A stretch of 64,000 bases of DNA from Streptomyces griseomycini (GTDB lineage: Bacteria; Actinomycetota; Actinomycetes; Streptomycetales; Streptomycetaceae): contig NZ_JACHJI010000025.1 in NCBI RefSeq assembly GCF_014203535.1, forward strand, positions 1 through 64,000, given 5' to 3'. Shown here piece after piece: positions 9,672 through 18,711 of the stretch. The translations under genes were made by a program, and so were the position numbers. Each line of letters starts with the position of its first letter. Within the stretch, counting starts at the first letter, position 1. Below the pieces are notes generated by a model. The model was given only the letters and a program-made list of their open reading frames with translations, was not told the DNA's origin and ran no database searches.

Positions 9672-11036
9672 TCAGCCCCGGATGATCGCCAGGGCCTCGT
9701 CGCGCACCTCGGCCATCGTCGCCTCGTCGCGGGCCTCCGCGTTCAGGCGGAGGAGCGGTTCGGTGTTGGAGGGGCGGACGTTGAACCACCAGTCGGCGGA
9801 GGTGACGGTGAGGCCGTCCAGTTCGTCCAGGGTGACGCCCTCGCGGCCCTCGTACGCGGCCCGGATCGCGGCGAGGCGGGCGGCCTGGTCGTCGACGGTG
9901 GAGTTGATCTCGCCCGAGCCGGCGTAGCGGTCGTACTCGGCGACCAGGGCGGACAGGGTGCCCTGCTGGCCGCCGAGGGCGGCGAGGACGTGCAGGGCGG
10001 CCAGCATGCCCGTGTCGGCGTTCCAGAAGTCGCGGAAGTAGTAGTGCGCGGAGTGCTCGCCGCCGAAGATGGCGCCGGTCCGGGCCATCTCGGCCTTGAT
10101 GAAGGAGTGGCCCACGCGGGTGCGGGCGGGGGTGCCGCCGTTCTCCTTCACGACCTCGGGGACCGACCGGGAGGTGATCAGGTTGTGGATGACCGTGCCC
10201 CGGCCGCCGTTCCTGGCCAGCTCGCGGGAGGCCACCAGGGCGGTGATCGCGGACGGGGAGACCGGCTCGCCCCGCTCGTCGACGACGAAGCAGCGGTCGG
10301 CGTCGCCGTCGAAGGCGAGGCCGAGGTCGGCGTCCTCCTCGCGGACCCGCTTCTGCAGGTCGACGAGGTTGGCCGGGTCGAGGGGGTTGGCCTCGTGGTT
10401 GGGGAAGGTGCCGTCGAGTTCGAAGTACATCGGGACGAGGGTGAGCGGCAGGCCGGCGAAGACCGTCGGGACGGTGTGCCCGCCCATGCCGTTGCCCGCG
10501 TCGACGACGACCTTCAGGGGGCGGACGGAGCCCAGGTCGACGAGCGAGCGCAGGTGGGCCGCGTAGTCGTCCAGCGTGTCGCGCCGGGTGACCGCCCCCG
10601 GGACGGCCGCCGGCTCCGGGGCGCCCGACTCGCTCCACCGCTCGACGAGGTCGCGGATCTCGGCCAGGCCCGTGTCCTGGCCGACCGGGGCGGCGCCCGC
10701 GCGGCACAGCTTGATGCCGTTGTACCGCGCCGGGTTGTGGGAGGCGGTGAACATCGCGCCCGGCAGGTCCAGCGCGCCCGAGGCGTAGTAGAGCTGGTCG
10801 GTGGAGCACAGGCCGATCTCGGTCACGTCGGCTCCCTGGGCCGCCGCGCCCCGCGCGAAGGCGCCCGACAGGCCGGGGGACGAGGGCCGCATGTCGTGTC
10901 CCGTCACGATCGCGCTCGCGCCGGTCACCCGGACGAAGGCGGCGCCGAAGAGCTCGGCCAGGGACTCGTCCCACTGGTCGGGGACGACCCCGCGTACGTC
11001 GTACGCCTTCACGATCTGCGACAGATCAGCAGCCAC
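9672..11036 (-). CDS. manB: Phosphomannomutase/phosphoglucomutase
   Basis: The enzyme converts mannose-6-phosphate to mannose-1-phosphate for GDP-mannose synthesis. At 454 residues it has the alpha-D-phosphohexomutase blocks: N-terminal KAYDVRGVVPDQWDE, the phosphoserine loop as FTASHNPARYNG, the metal loop DGDADRCF, GGEHSAHYYF sugar specificity, and the phosphate-binding RPSNTEPLLRLN near the C-terminus. The GTG at 11034-11036 follows GGAAGGG and gives the family N-terminus VAADLSQIVKAYDVRG; the longer reading adds low-complexity sequence. It is grouped with manA, the SIS gene and the Trm112-like gene. Confidence 0.95.
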   Translation of the reverse strand: MAADLSQIVKAYDVRGVVPDQWDESLAELFGAAFVRVTGASAIVTGHDMRPSSPGLSGAFARGAAAQGADVTEIGLCSTDQLYYASGALDLPGAMFTASHNPARYNGIKLCRAGAAPVGQDTGLAEIRDLVERWSESGAPEPAAVPGAVTRRDTLDDYAAHLRSLVDLGSVRPLKVVVDAGNGMGGHTVPTVFAGLPLTLVPMYFELDGTFPNHEANPLDPANLVDLQKRVREEDADLGLAFDGDADRCFVVDERGEPVSPSAITALVASRELARNGGRGTVIHNLITSRSVPEVVKENGGTPARTRVGHSFIKAEMARTGAIFGGEHSAHYYFRDFWNADTGMLAALHVLAALGGQQGTLSALVAEYDRYAGSGEINSTVDDQAARLAAIRAAYEGREGVTLDELDGLTVTSADWWFNVRPSNTEPLLRLNAEARDEATMAEVRDEALAIIRG

Positions 11037-11196
11037 GGCCAACCCTTCCGAAAGTCCTGTCGGTCCCCACAAACTACCCGCAGAGGGGGACACCCCGCCG
11101 CGATCGGTGGACGGACGGGCTTCCGGGCGAGCGGGCGGGACGGGGCCTCGGGGCGGCGGCTCACGCGGCGCGTCCGCGGCGCGTCGGTGCAGCGCG

Positions 11197-11571
11197 TCAG
11201 TTGTCCGGTGAGCGGAGCACCCGCAGATGGCCGCGGCGTGCGACCTCCATGGGGTCGGCGGCACGGGCCCCGCCGGCGGCTCCCGCCGCCCGCTCCTGGG
11301 GGCGGGCGGCCTCGCGCACGGCGTTCGCCAGCGCCTCCAGGTCGTCCCCGCTGGGCTGGGCCGGGGCCGAGCCGTCGAGGAGGCGGACGACCTCCCAGCC
11401 GCGCGGCGCGGTGAGGCGCTCGGAGTGCTCGGCGCACAGGTCGTAGCAGTGGGGTTCGGCGTAGGTGGCGAGCGGGCCGAGGACCGCGGTCGAGTCGGCG
11501 TAGACGTACGTCAGCGTCGCGACGGCGGGACGGCCGCAAGCGGTGCGCGAACAGCGACGTACAGGGCTCAC
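11197..11571 (-). CDS. DUF3499 family protein
   Basis: A 124-residue actinobacterial protein of unknown function. It starts with GTG at 11569-11571 and reads SPVRRCSRTACGRPAVATLT, then HCYDLCAEHSERL near 41-53. The two Cys pairs and the His residues suggest a small metal-binding domain. After about residue 70 it turns Ala-rich and is probably disordered. The gene is conserved next to manB in mycobacteria as well, which supports a link to this cluster but does not give a function. Confidence 0.85.
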   Translation of the reverse strand: MSPVRRCSRTACGRPAVATLTYVYADSTAVLGPLATYAEPHCYDLCAEHSERLTAPRGWEVVRLLDGSAPAQPSGDDLEALANAVREAARPQERAAGAAGGARAADPMEVARRGHLRVLRSPDN

Positions 11572-11902
11572 GACGTTGGACGGTACCGCACTCTTGAGCG
11601 GGCCGCGACGACTCTCCCCCAGGTCACCCCACCGTGTCGTGATGTGAAACGCCCCACATACCCCTTTGGGCGTACCTCGCTGACCTGGTCGGACGCCGGT
11701 GTCCGGGATGCCGGACGATTATGGTTCCGGTCACCAGTCGGTGCAAACACCGTCAAATGCCTTGAGGTCGCCGGTCCGGGAGAGATACGGAATCGAGCCC
11801 AACCTTGGCTGGAACGGTCAGGTAACGACATGCCGTGCGGGGCGGCCCGAAGGCGTGTGGGGGCCGGGCGGGCGGGGTCGGCGACGGCTACCCTGCACAG
11901 TG
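11572..11902. other. Divergent intergenic spacer
   Basis: This 331-base stretch separates the divergent DUF3499 and metallopeptidase-like genes and should hold a promoter for each. I see no convincing -35/-10 pair and no RNA gene or conserved small ORF. It is less GC-rich than the flanking genes, especially at 11700-11830. Confidence 0.5.
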
Positions 11903-12352
11903 ATGGACAGCCCCGTGACGCCCCGTGCCGCCGGCCCCGGGCCCCGACGCCGTGATCGCCACGGCCGGGGCATGCGCGGCCCGATCGCACCGCCCCAGGT
12001 GCCGCTCGCCGCCAGCCGCGCGGAGACGTTCGCCGACCTGGTGCAGGATTCCGTGGAGCGGCTGGAGCGGCGGTGGCCGCAGCTCGCCGACATCGATTTC
12101 CTCGTGCTGGAAGTGCCGCGGCTGGACGGGGGCGGGCTGGGGTGGAGCGACGAGGCGGTGCCGCTGGGCGGGACGGTGCCCGCGCGCGAGGGGCGTCCCG
12201 CGCGGGTGGTGGTCTACCGGCGGCCGGTCGAGATCCGCACCAAGGGGCGCGACGAGCGGGCGGCGCTCGTCCACGAGGTCGTGGTCGAGCAGGTGGCGGA
12301 CCTGCTGGGGCTGACGCCGGAGACCGTGGATCCCCGGTACGGGGAGGACTGA
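11903..12352 (+). CDS. Metallopeptidase-like (DUF1025/zincin-type) protein with altered active-site motif
   Basis: A 149-residue protein matching the actinobacterial metallopeptidase family that sits next to manB. Family members related to zincins carry HExxH; here the equivalent segment reads LVHEVVVEQVADLLG, that is HExxxEQ, so the second zinc ligand His is absent. The protein may be a non-catalytic relative or use another ligand. The ATG at 11903-11905 was chosen because the conserved part begins soon after; the track upstream is unlike coding sequence. It converges with the DUF5719 gene. Confidence 0.75.
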   Translation: MDSPVTPRAAGPGPRRRDRHGRGMRGPIAPPQVPLAASRAETFADLVQDSVERLERRWPQLADIDFLVLEVPRLDGGGLGWSDEAVPLGGTVPAREGRPARVVVYRRPVEIRTKGRDERAALVHEVVVEQVADLLGLTPETVDPRYGED

Positions 12353-12353
12353 C

Positions 12354-12371
12354 GGGGGCGCGGACGCCCCC
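12354..12371. terminator. Short hairpin between convergent genes
   Basis: GGGGGCG (12354-12360) and CGCCCCC (12365-12371) form a 7-bp stem with loop CGGA. It lies directly after the stop of the metallopeptidase-like gene and before the stop of the convergent DUF5719 gene, so it could serve both. Confidence 0.5.
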
Positions 12372-12398
12372 GCCCCGTCCGCCGTACGCGGCCGTCGG

Positions 12399-13928
12399 TC
12401 ACTTCTGCAGGACCGACAGGTCCTCCTCCGCCTCCGGTACCGCCACCGTGCCGCGGTCGTCCGGGAGGGGCTGGACCGTGAAGGCCGGGACGCCGTTCTC
12501 CGTCGCCGCCAGGGTCCGGGAGGCGTAGACGGGGGTGTCCGACCGGGGTTCGACCGTGAGGGCGTAGGTGCCCTTCAGGCCGTCCGGCACGGGGATGTCG
12601 ACGTTCTGCGTGGTGCCGGACTTGATCGTGTACGTCCGGGACGCCGGCGTGCCGCCCTCGGTGCCCGCCGAGGCGGTGACCTCGATCCTGGCGGTGCCCT
12701 CGGGGGCGGTCACCGAGAGGGTCGTGCCCTTGGCGGTGTTGCCGGCGGACGTCGCGCGGGTGCCGACCGGTCGTGCGGCCGGGATGAACGCCGACTCCTG
12801 CGCGTCGCCCTTGCCGCGCAGCACCCGTACGGCCGCCACGACCGGAACGGAGCCGTCCGTGGGCGTCAGGACCAGGGAGCCCGCCTCGCCGCGCGTGATG
12901 TCGCCCAGGTCGACGGCCGCCGTCATGCCGCCCTTCACGTGGAGCGTCTCGTGACCGGCGGGGGTGATCAGACCGGAGGGGGAGGCGAGGCGCACCTTCA
13001 GGTCGGCGTCGGCGTCGCCGGGGACGAAGGCGACCAGGCGCACGGCGGTGGCGTCCTGCGGGATGCCGGGCAGGACCAGACTGCCCGCGGGATCGGTCGA
13101 CGCGGTGAGCCAGTCGCCGCCCAGCTTGTCGTCCAGGGCCTGGACGGCCGCGCCGACCCGGCCGCTGCGGACGACGACGTGCACGGTCACATCGGTCTGC
13201 TGCTCCTCGGTGAGGGTGGACAGCAGGACCGGCTCGGTGGAGTGCGGCTGGACCGTGATGCCCTCCCCCACCACCGTCTCGAGGACGCCGTCCTCGCCGT
13301 AGAGCTCGATGTCCACGACGGCGGCGGAGTCGTCCGGGTTGGTCAGGTGGACGTAGTCGGTGCGGTCGGGGGCGGTGCTCGTGCCCGGGAACCAGAACTC
13401 CGTGTCCGGGGCGGAGCAGGTGACGCCCTGCAGGCCGCGGCCCGTGCCCGCGCTGACCGTGGTCGTCTGCTGCACGGTCCAGCCGGGCGCGAAGCGGCCG
13501 TCGGCGGTGCCGACGAGCGCGGGTGCCTCGCCTCCGGTGGTGTCCCCGCTGACCGGCTTGCCGGGCTCCTCGGGTTCGAGGACGGGTTTCCCGGACTTCC
13601 CGGCCCCCTCGGACCCTCCGGAGTCGTCGTCCTTGCCGTCCTTCTCGCCGTCCGTCCCGGACTCCGGCCTTTCCGCCGCCCGGAGTTCGGCCCCGCCCTC
13701 GTTCTCCGTGCCCTCGGTGACCGGTGTGAAGGACGTGTACGCGGTCTCGGCGAGGTCGGAGGTGCTGGGCGACGGGCACAGCAGGCTCGTGCGTTCCACG
13801 GGCAGGTGGGCGGCCGCCCCGGCGGTGTCGCCGGTGGCCGCGGGGTCCGGTGCGGACAGGGCGGCGAAGCCGGTCACGGCGGCGAGCGCGGTGGCCGCCG
13901 CGATCAGGGACAGGGTGGTGCGGTTCAC
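12399..13928 (-). CDS. DUF5719 family secreted protein
   Basis: A 509-residue exported protein with an uncleaved or cleavable N-terminal signal segment (about 7-27, MNRTTLSLIAAATALAAVTG). After a Ser/Thr region it has an acidic, Gly/Lys/Glu-rich linker at about 75-125, then repeated beta-rich blocks typical of DUF5719. No enzyme motif is visible. The start ATG overlaps the stop of the upstream glycosyltransferase by four bases (ATGA), so the two are translationally coupled. This suggests the protein acts outside the membrane with the product of that glycosyltransferase. Confidence 0.85.
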   Translation of the reverse strand: MNRTTLSLIAAATALAAVTGFAALSAPDPAATGDTAGAAAHLPVERTSLLCPSPSTSDLAETAYTSFTPVTEGTENEGGAELRAAERPESGTDGEKDGKDDDSGGSEGAGKSGKPVLEPEEPGKPVSGDTTGGEAPALVGTADGRFAPGWTVQQTTTVSAGTGRGLQGVTCSAPDTEFWFPGTSTAPDRTDYVHLTNPDDSAAVVDIELYGEDGVLETVVGEGITVQPHSTEPVLLSTLTEEQQTDVTVHVVVRSGRVGAAVQALDDKLGGDWLTASTDPAGSLVLPGIPQDATAVRLVAFVPGDADADLKVRLASPSGLITPAGHETLHVKGGMTAAVDLGDITRGEAGSLVLTPTDGSVPVVAAVRVLRGKGDAQESAFIPAARPVGTRATSAGNTAKGTTLSVTAPEGTARIEVTASAGTEGGTPASRTYTIKSGTTQNVDIPVPDGLKGTYALTVEPRSDTPVYASRTLAATENGVPAFTVQPLPDDRGTVAVPEAEEDLSVLQK

Positions 13929-16900
13929 TGCTGGCTCCCGTCGGGACGCTCACTGCCCGTGCCGTGGGGGTCGTACGGCGTGTCGTAACCCTGCGCGTAG
14001 GTCTGGTCGTAGCCCTGCCCGTACGTCTGGTCGTACGGCGTCGGCCGGGGCGGGGTGCCGTAGGCGTACGGGTCGTACTGGCCGCCCTGGTAGGGGTCGC
14101 CCTGGTACGGCGGGCCGTAGGCGTCCGTCGCGTACTGCTGGGTGTCCTGCCGGTACTGCTCGCCGGTGTACGCGGTGCCGGGCCCGGCGTCCGGGTAGGC
14201 CGCCGCGTCCCATGCGCCGTGGTCGGGCTGGGGCGGAACGGGCACCGGGGGCTGCACCGGGGACCGCTCCGGCGGGGCGGGGAACTCCGCGTCGTCGCCC
14301 GCCTCTTCGGCGGTGGACTCGGCCTGGGCGCGCAGACGGCGGGCACGGCGTCCCTCACCGGCCAGTGCCTCGGCGGGGACGGCGGGTTCCTCGGGCAGGT
14401 CGTCGTCGACGTCGCGGCGGCGGCCGGGCAGGGCCATGACGACGAGGACGACGGCGAGCAGGCCCTGGGCCCACAGCCAGGCGGTGTGGGTGATCGGGGC
14501 GTCGTAGGTGACGTCCAGCCGGCCGCCCGAGGCGGGGAGCTCGAAGCCCTGGGCCCAGCCGTCGACGGTGGTGCGGGGCAGCGGCTCGCCGTCCAGGGTG
14601 GCGGTCCAGCCCTCCGCGGCGGAGTCGGCGAGGCGGAGGATCCGTCCCTCTGCGCCGTCCGGGACCTCGGTGTGGATCTCGACGGGGCCGGCGGCGACGG
14701 GCTGCGGTTCGCCCTCGGTGCCCTGGGCGGGGACGATGTTCGCGCGGGCGACCTGCCGGTCGACCCGCCACAGCGCGCCGCCCGCCTGCTGGCTGAGCCG
14801 GGTCAGGCCGGGGGTGGCGTCCAGGACGCGGGTGACCTCGCGGGGGGCGCCCGGGTGGACGAGGACGTAGCGCACGGCGAATCCGCCGAGCTGGTCGGCC
14901 TGGTCGGCGCCGGAGCCGGCGACGAGGTTGGCGACGACCTTGTCGAGCCGGGTGTTCTCCCCGTCCACCGCGGCGATCTCGGCGTCGCCCATGCGGGCGC
15001 CGGAGCCGCGGACCAGCACGTAGCCGACGCGGGCGGCGGAGTCGCTGTCGAGGACGAGGGTGCGGGCCTGGTCGCGGGTGCCGCTCTCCTCGGCGACGAA
15101 CGCGGGCACCTGGACGGGGTCGCGCCGTTCCACGGGCCCGTCGGCGCCACGGAGCATCCAGCCCGCGGCGGCCAGCAGCGGGCCGGCGGCGCAGGCGAGG
15201 GCGATCAGCGCGGCGACCGGCTGGCGCCAGCCGAAGCTCTGCTCGGCGACCCGCGCGCGTGCCCCGTCGGCACCGAGCGCGGCGGCGGCCAGCACGGCGA
15301 TGCCGTAGACGAGGGTCGCGGGGCCGGCCCAGGTGGAGTGGTTGGACAGGACCGCGAAGACGAGGCCCACCAGGGCGGCCGTCCAGGCGGTGAGGACGGC
15401 CGCCCTGCGCTCGGCGCGGAGCAGGGCGGCGAGGGCGGCGAGCACGAGGCCGATGAGCAGCAGGCCGCTGACCGTGCCGGGGCCGCCCGGGCTCGCGCCC
15501 AGCAGGTCGAGGGCGGAGGCGGCGGAGGGGCCGTACTCCAGGCCGGCCTCCCGGAAGAAGCCGAAGGGGAGCAGGGAGAGCGACCAGGGGGCGAGGACGA
15601 GCAGCGGCGTGCCCAGCTGGGCCAGGAAGCGCAGGGCGTACGCCGTGATGTCGGTCCTGCGCAGGGCCAGGACGCCGAGGCCGAGCACCAGGGCGATGGG
15701 CCACACGATCGGGGTGAACGCGGTGGTGATCGTGAGCAGCAGCGCGTACGCCCAGGTGGCGCGCCAGCTTCCGCGGGCGCCCGCGGGGTTCGTGAGGCCG
15801 CTCGCGGCGATGCCCGCGCGGGCGAGGAGGGGCAGCAGGACGGCGAGGACGGCGGTGCCGATGCGGCCGCCGGCCAGGGCGCCGGTGGCGGCGGGCAGGA
15901 AGGCGTAGGCGACGGCCGCCCACGCGCGCAGCAGCCGGGACGCCACGAGCGGGCGGGAGGCGAAGTACGCGGTGAACCCGGCCAGCGGTACCGAGCAGAC
16001 GAGCAGGATCGTGACGGCGAGGCCGGTCGAGCCGAGCAGCAGGGAGGCGAAGGCCGCCACGACGGCGAGGTAGGGCGGCGCGGATCCGGTGCCGCCGGCG
16101 CCCACCGCGTGCCAGGCGTCGGTGTAGCGCGCCCACAGCTCGCCGGAGTCGGCGGGCGCGGGCAGCAGGGCGCCACCGGCGAGCGCGCCGCCGCCGACGA
16201 GGGCCCGGCAGGCCGCGAGGGAGACCAGCAGCAGCACCAGGAAGAGCACCGGACCGGGCTTGCGGGCGATGCGCTTGAGCCGGGCGAACTGCTCGACCTC
16301 CAGGAAGTCGGCGTCGTCGTCGCCGGGCCCGGACTCGACGGCGCCGCCGTGCCGTCCGGCGCCGGAGGCGACCTCGGGGTCGGAGCGGCCGACGAGGTTG
16401 CCCGCGACCTGTTCGACGGTGACGCGGACGGTCGCGCCGGGCGGCGGGAGCAGCGCCCGCAGTTCGCCCTTGTCGATCTGCGGGCTGCCGCGGTGGCGCC
16501 GTCCGGCGAGGATCCGTTCGGGCCGCAGCAGGGTGCCCACGAGGCCGCGGATCTCGTCGAGGGCCTGTCCGGGGACCTTGCCGACGAGGTAGGCGAGGGT
16601 GCGCAGGAGCGTGCCGAGGACCAGGCGCAGCAGCACCCAGGGCAGGGCCGCGGTGCGGGTGTTGACGAGCAGCGTGTAGACGGCGCCCGCCTTGTCCACC
16701 TTGTGCGGGGAGGCGGAGGTGCGGCCCACGCAGTCGACGGTGCGGCGTTCGCGGGAGGCCGCCTCGGCGTGCCGGACGACCGCGTCGGGGGCGACGAGGA
16801 CCCGGTGTCCGGCCGCGTGGACGCGCCAGCACAGGTCGACGTCGTCGCGCATGAGGGGCAGGTGCCGGTCGAATCCGCCGAGCCGGTCGAAGACGTCGCG

Positions 16901-17599
16901 GCGGACGAGCATGCCGGCGGTGGACACCGACAGCACGGGCCGCACGTGGTCGTGCTGGCCCTGGTCCTGTTCGCGGCGGTCCAGGCCGGTCCAGCGGCGC
17001 CCGGAGTTGGCGATGGAGACGCCGACCTCGAGCAGCTGCCTGCGGTCGTACCAGCCGCGGAGCTTGGGTCCGACGACGGCCACGTCGTCGCGGCCGAGCT
17101 CGTACTCGTTCTCCACGACGCGCAGCAGCTGGGCCAGCGCGTCGGGTTCGGGGGCGCAGTCGTCGTGCAGCAGCCACAGCCACTGCACCGGCTCGCCGTG
17201 CGGGAGCTCGGGCAGGTCGTAGGCGTCGTCGCGCCAGCTGCGGGTGACCGGGTCCCAGCCGCTGGGCCGCTTCAGGTAGGGCAGCTCCTCGGGGGTGAGG
17301 ACGGGCGCGGCGCGGTTGCACTCCTCGACGGCCTGGCCGAAGCCGGTGCGCCGGGCGAGGTGCAGCACGTGGTCGTCGCCGAGTGCCTCGGTGACCAGCC
17401 GGGCGGAGTCGTCCGCGCTGCCGGTGTCGGCGCCCAGGGCGAACTGGACGGGGCGCTCCTGGCCGAGCAGCCCGGCGAGCGCGTCGGGCAGCCAGCGGGC
17501 GCCGTCGTGGGAGACGAGGACCGCGGTCACCACGTGGCGCGGGAACTCAGGTGGGGCAGCGGCGTCTTGACGGGCTGCCGGGTGGCTGTGCACGGACAT
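13925..17599 (-). CDS. Large membrane glycosyltransferase, family 2
   Basis: A 1224-residue protein with an N-terminal GT-A glycosyltransferase domain: VTAVLVSHDGARWL near 24-37, a DXD-like LLHDDCAPEP at about 148-157, and LMRDDVDLCWRVHAAGHRV around 253-271. The middle and C-terminal parts hold many hydrophobic helices (roughly 310-360 and 455-770, and one near 1035). Between them is an extracytoplasmic domain, and the last 150 residues form a Tyr/Gly/Pro/Gln-rich tail with DPY and YDQTY repeats. The architecture suggests sugar transfer to a lipid-linked or extracellular acceptor. It is coupled to the DUF5719 gene, whose start lies inside its stop. Confidence 0.88.
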   Translation of the reverse strand: MSVHSHPAARQDAAAPPEFPRHVVTAVLVSHDGARWLPDALAGLLGQERPVQFALGADTGSADDSARLVTEALGDDHVLHLARRTGFGQAVEECNRAAPVLTPEELPYLKRPSGWDPVTRSWRDDAYDLPELPHGEPVQWLWLLHDDCAPEPDALAQLLRVVENEYELGRDDVAVVGPKLRGWYDRRQLLEVGVSIANSGRRWTGLDRREQDQGQHDHVRPVLSVSTAGMLVRRDVFDRLGGFDRHLPLMRDDVDLCWRVHAAGHRVLVAPDAVVRHAEAASRERRTVDCVGRTSASPHKVDKAGAVYTLLVNTRTAALPWVLLRLVLGTLLRTLAYLVGKVPGQALDEIRGLVGTLLRPERILAGRRHRGSPQIDKGELRALLPPPGATVRVTVEQVAGNLVGRSDPEVASGAGRHGGAVESGPGDDDADFLEVEQFARLKRIARKPGPVLFLVLLLVSLAACRALVGGGALAGGALLPAPADSGELWARYTDAWHAVGAGGTGSAPPYLAVVAAFASLLLGSTGLAVTILLVCSVPLAGFTAYFASRPLVASRLLRAWAAVAYAFLPAATGALAGGRIGTAVLAVLLPLLARAGIAASGLTNPAGARGSWRATWAYALLLTITTAFTPIVWPIALVLGLGVLALRRTDITAYALRFLAQLGTPLLVLAPWSLSLLPFGFFREAGLEYGPSAASALDLLGASPGGPGTVSGLLLIGLVLAALAALLRAERRAAVLTAWTAALVGLVFAVLSNHSTWAGPATLVYGIAVLAAAALGADGARARVAEQSFGWRQPVAALIALACAAGPLLAAAGWMLRGADGPVERRDPVQVPAFVAEESGTRDQARTLVLDSDSAARVGYVLVRGSGARMGDAEIAAVDGENTRLDKVVANLVAGSGADQADQLGGFAVRYVLVHPGAPREVTRVLDATPGLTRLSQQAGGALWRVDRQVARANIVPAQGTEGEPQPVAAGPVEIHTEVPDGAEGRILRLADSAAEGWTATLDGEPLPRTTVDGWAQGFELPASGGRLDVTYDAPITHTAWLWAQGLLAVVLVVMALPGRRRDVDDDLPEEPAVPAEALAGEGRRARRLRAQAESTAEEAGDDAEFPAPPERSPVQPPVPVPPQPDHGAWDAAAYPDAGPGTAYTGEQYRQDTQQYATDAYGPPYQGDPYQGGQYDPYAYGTPPRPTPYDQTYGQGYDQTYAQGYDTPYDPHGTGSERPDGSQQ

Positions 17600-17741
17600 C
17601 GAGGTACGGGCCCCGGTTCGGTGGACTGTGGGGGACGCCTGTGCCCGGTGGGGGCAGCGGGGCGTCTCGGACGAGCGACCACACTATCGGCTGCCACACG
17701 GCGGCCCGCCGCCTGTGGACATCCCACCTGCGACGGGCCGT

Positions 17742-17850
17742 GAGTGACGTGCGTGCGAAGTGACGTACGTGCGGAGGTGCCGTGCGCACCGAGGTGCCGC
17801 GCGTGCAACGGTGACGTGCCGTACGGCGGCGAGGTGCCGTGCGTCAGACG
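17742..17850. repeat. Degenerate GAGGTGCCGTGCG-like repeats downstream of whiB
   Basis: Between the large glycosyltransferase gene and whiB the sequence repeats variants of GAGGTGCCGTGCG and GTGACGTGCGTGC about six times (for example near 17776, 17791, 17813 and 17830). It overlaps the whiB stop codon. It has no coding sense and no perfect unit, and it is not a CRISPR. Confidence 0.5.
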
Positions 17851-18107
17851 GCGGCCTTCTTCAGCCGGCGGCGCTCGCGCTCGGACAGACCGCCCCAGAT
17901 GCCGAAGCGCTCGTCGTTGGCGAGGGCGTACTCGAGGCACTCGGAGCGGACCTCACAGGCGAGGCAGACCTTCTTGGCCTCCCGGGTCGAGCCGCCCTTC
18001 TCGGGGAAGAAGGACTCGGGGTCGGTCTGGGCGCACAGCGCGCGCTCCTGCCAGCCGAGCTCCTCATCCGCGTCGTCGACCAGCAGTTGCTGCACCAGCT
18101 CGGTCAT
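17844..18107 (-). CDS. whiB: WhiB iron-sulfur sporulation regulator
   Basis: The 87-residue protein is WhiB, the founding Wbl protein, which partners WhiA in committing aerial hyphae to sporulation septation. The four cluster-binding cysteines are visible as ALCAQTDPESFFPEK, then VCLACEVRSECLEYA (CxxCxxxxxC). The GIWGGLSERERRRLKKAA motif follows and binds sigma factor and DNA. It matches the S. coelicolor WhiB sequence as I remember it, over its whole length. The ATG is at 18105-18107. A promoter lies about 75-105 bases upstream. Confidence 0.97.
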   Translation of the reverse strand: MTELVQQLLVDDADEELGWQERALCAQTDPESFFPEKGGSTREAKKVCLACEVRSECLEYALANDERFGIWGGLSERERRRLKKAAV

Positions 18108-18180
18108 GTGCGCCCCTCGTCCGTCTTTCGCGTCCCCGTGATCCAGCCGTTACCGATTCCGGCTGAACGACACGAGTGAA

Positions 18181-18210
18181 ATTACAAGTGTGCTGCTCCG
18201 GGCGAGTCAA
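18181..18210 (-). promoter_or_regulatory. Candidate whiB promoter
   Basis: On the minus strand TTGACT (complement of 18205-18210) and TGTAAT (complement of 18181-18186) are spaced by 18 bases. They lie about 75 bases before the whiB start codon. The fit to the vegetative consensus is good for a Streptomyces gene. Further promoters may lie in the AT-richer stretch around 18260-18295. Confidence 0.55.
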
Positions 18211-18576
18211 GCCGAGATCTGCTATTGGGCCCCTTATTCACTCTGCGGAACCAAGGCCAAGCGGAAAGTGTTCAAATCACCCTAAACCTTGACACACGCA
18301 CGGGACCCCCGAGGGCCTCCGGACCCGCGCAGAGCCTCTACGGGGAGGACGCCCTGGAGTTCGATCTCGTTCCGACACCCGCGCCCGAGCGAACCGGATC
18401 ACAGTCGGATCACAGGATCGCAACGGCGCTCGGTGCGCCCGGCCGTGCGCACCATGTGTCCCGGGAACCGTCTGAGCAAACCTTTCACCCGGGAGATGAA
18501 CCGGATGAGGTGAATCATGTCCCACATATCGGGCGCGGAGTTGACAGTGAAGGTGTGAACCGGTGTCCTGGTGGGC
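18211..18576. other. Divergent spacer between whiB and the cysteine dioxygenase leader
   Basis: This stretch is unusually AT-rich for the window near 18220-18300 and 18460-18540. It should contain the distal control region of whiB and the promoter for the rightward leader ORF. A TTGACA at 18541-18546 precedes that leader ORF, but I cannot find a convincing -10 at normal spacing. No RNA gene or coding frame is apparent. Confidence 0.5.
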
Positions 18577-18669
18577 ATGCTCGCGAACTCGGCACTCACC
18601 CCGACCCGCCCCGCCGGGTCCCTCGGTGCTGCCCGCGCTCGCTGTAGCTGTCGCTGTACCGGCTGTTGA
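18577..18669 (+). CDS. Cysteine-rich leader peptide upstream of cysteine dioxygenase
   Basis: A 30-codon ORF that begins MLANSALTPTRPAG and ends RARCSCRCTGC, with four cysteines in its last eight codons. All four are TGT, although TGC is normally preferred in such GC-rich DNA, and the last is directly before the TGA stop. An in-frame GTG at 18571 is an alternative start. A perfect 8-bp hairpin follows 20 bases after the stop, and the next gene degrades cysteine. This is the layout of a cysteine-sensing leader peptide; polycysteine leader ORFs that work by ribosome stalling are known in mycobacteria. Function here is inferred. Confidence 0.6.
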   Translation: MLANSALTPTRPAGSLGAARARCSCRCTGC

Positions 18670-18689
18670 GCCCGAACGCTCCGGCCACC

Positions 18690-18711
18690 GCCGAGTCACC
18701 CACGACTCGGC
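18690..18711 (+). promoter_or_regulatory. Hairpin after the leader ORF, possible attenuator element
   Basis: GCCGAGTC (18690-18697) and GACTCGGC (18704-18711) form a perfect 8-bp stem with a 6-base ACCCAC loop. It lies 21 bases after the leader stop codon and about 110 bases before the cysteine dioxygenase start. No U tract follows, so it would need Rho or act through mRNA structure. Confidence 0.5.

Noticed and set aside
13850..17743. A 1297-codon plus-strand ORF
   Set aside because: It is the antisense shadow of the large glycosyltransferase and DUF5719 genes, with Gly/Ala/Arg/Val-rich composition and no recognisable domain.
17742..17850. Regulatory RNA or IS remnant downstream of whiB
   Set aside because: Only degenerate short repeats are visible, with no terminal inverted repeats or transposase fragment.
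18225..18647. 140-codon ORF opposite the whiB promoter region
   Set aside because: It runs through AT-rich control sequence with no ribosome binding site, and its frame differs from that of the Cys leader ORF, which has clearer context.
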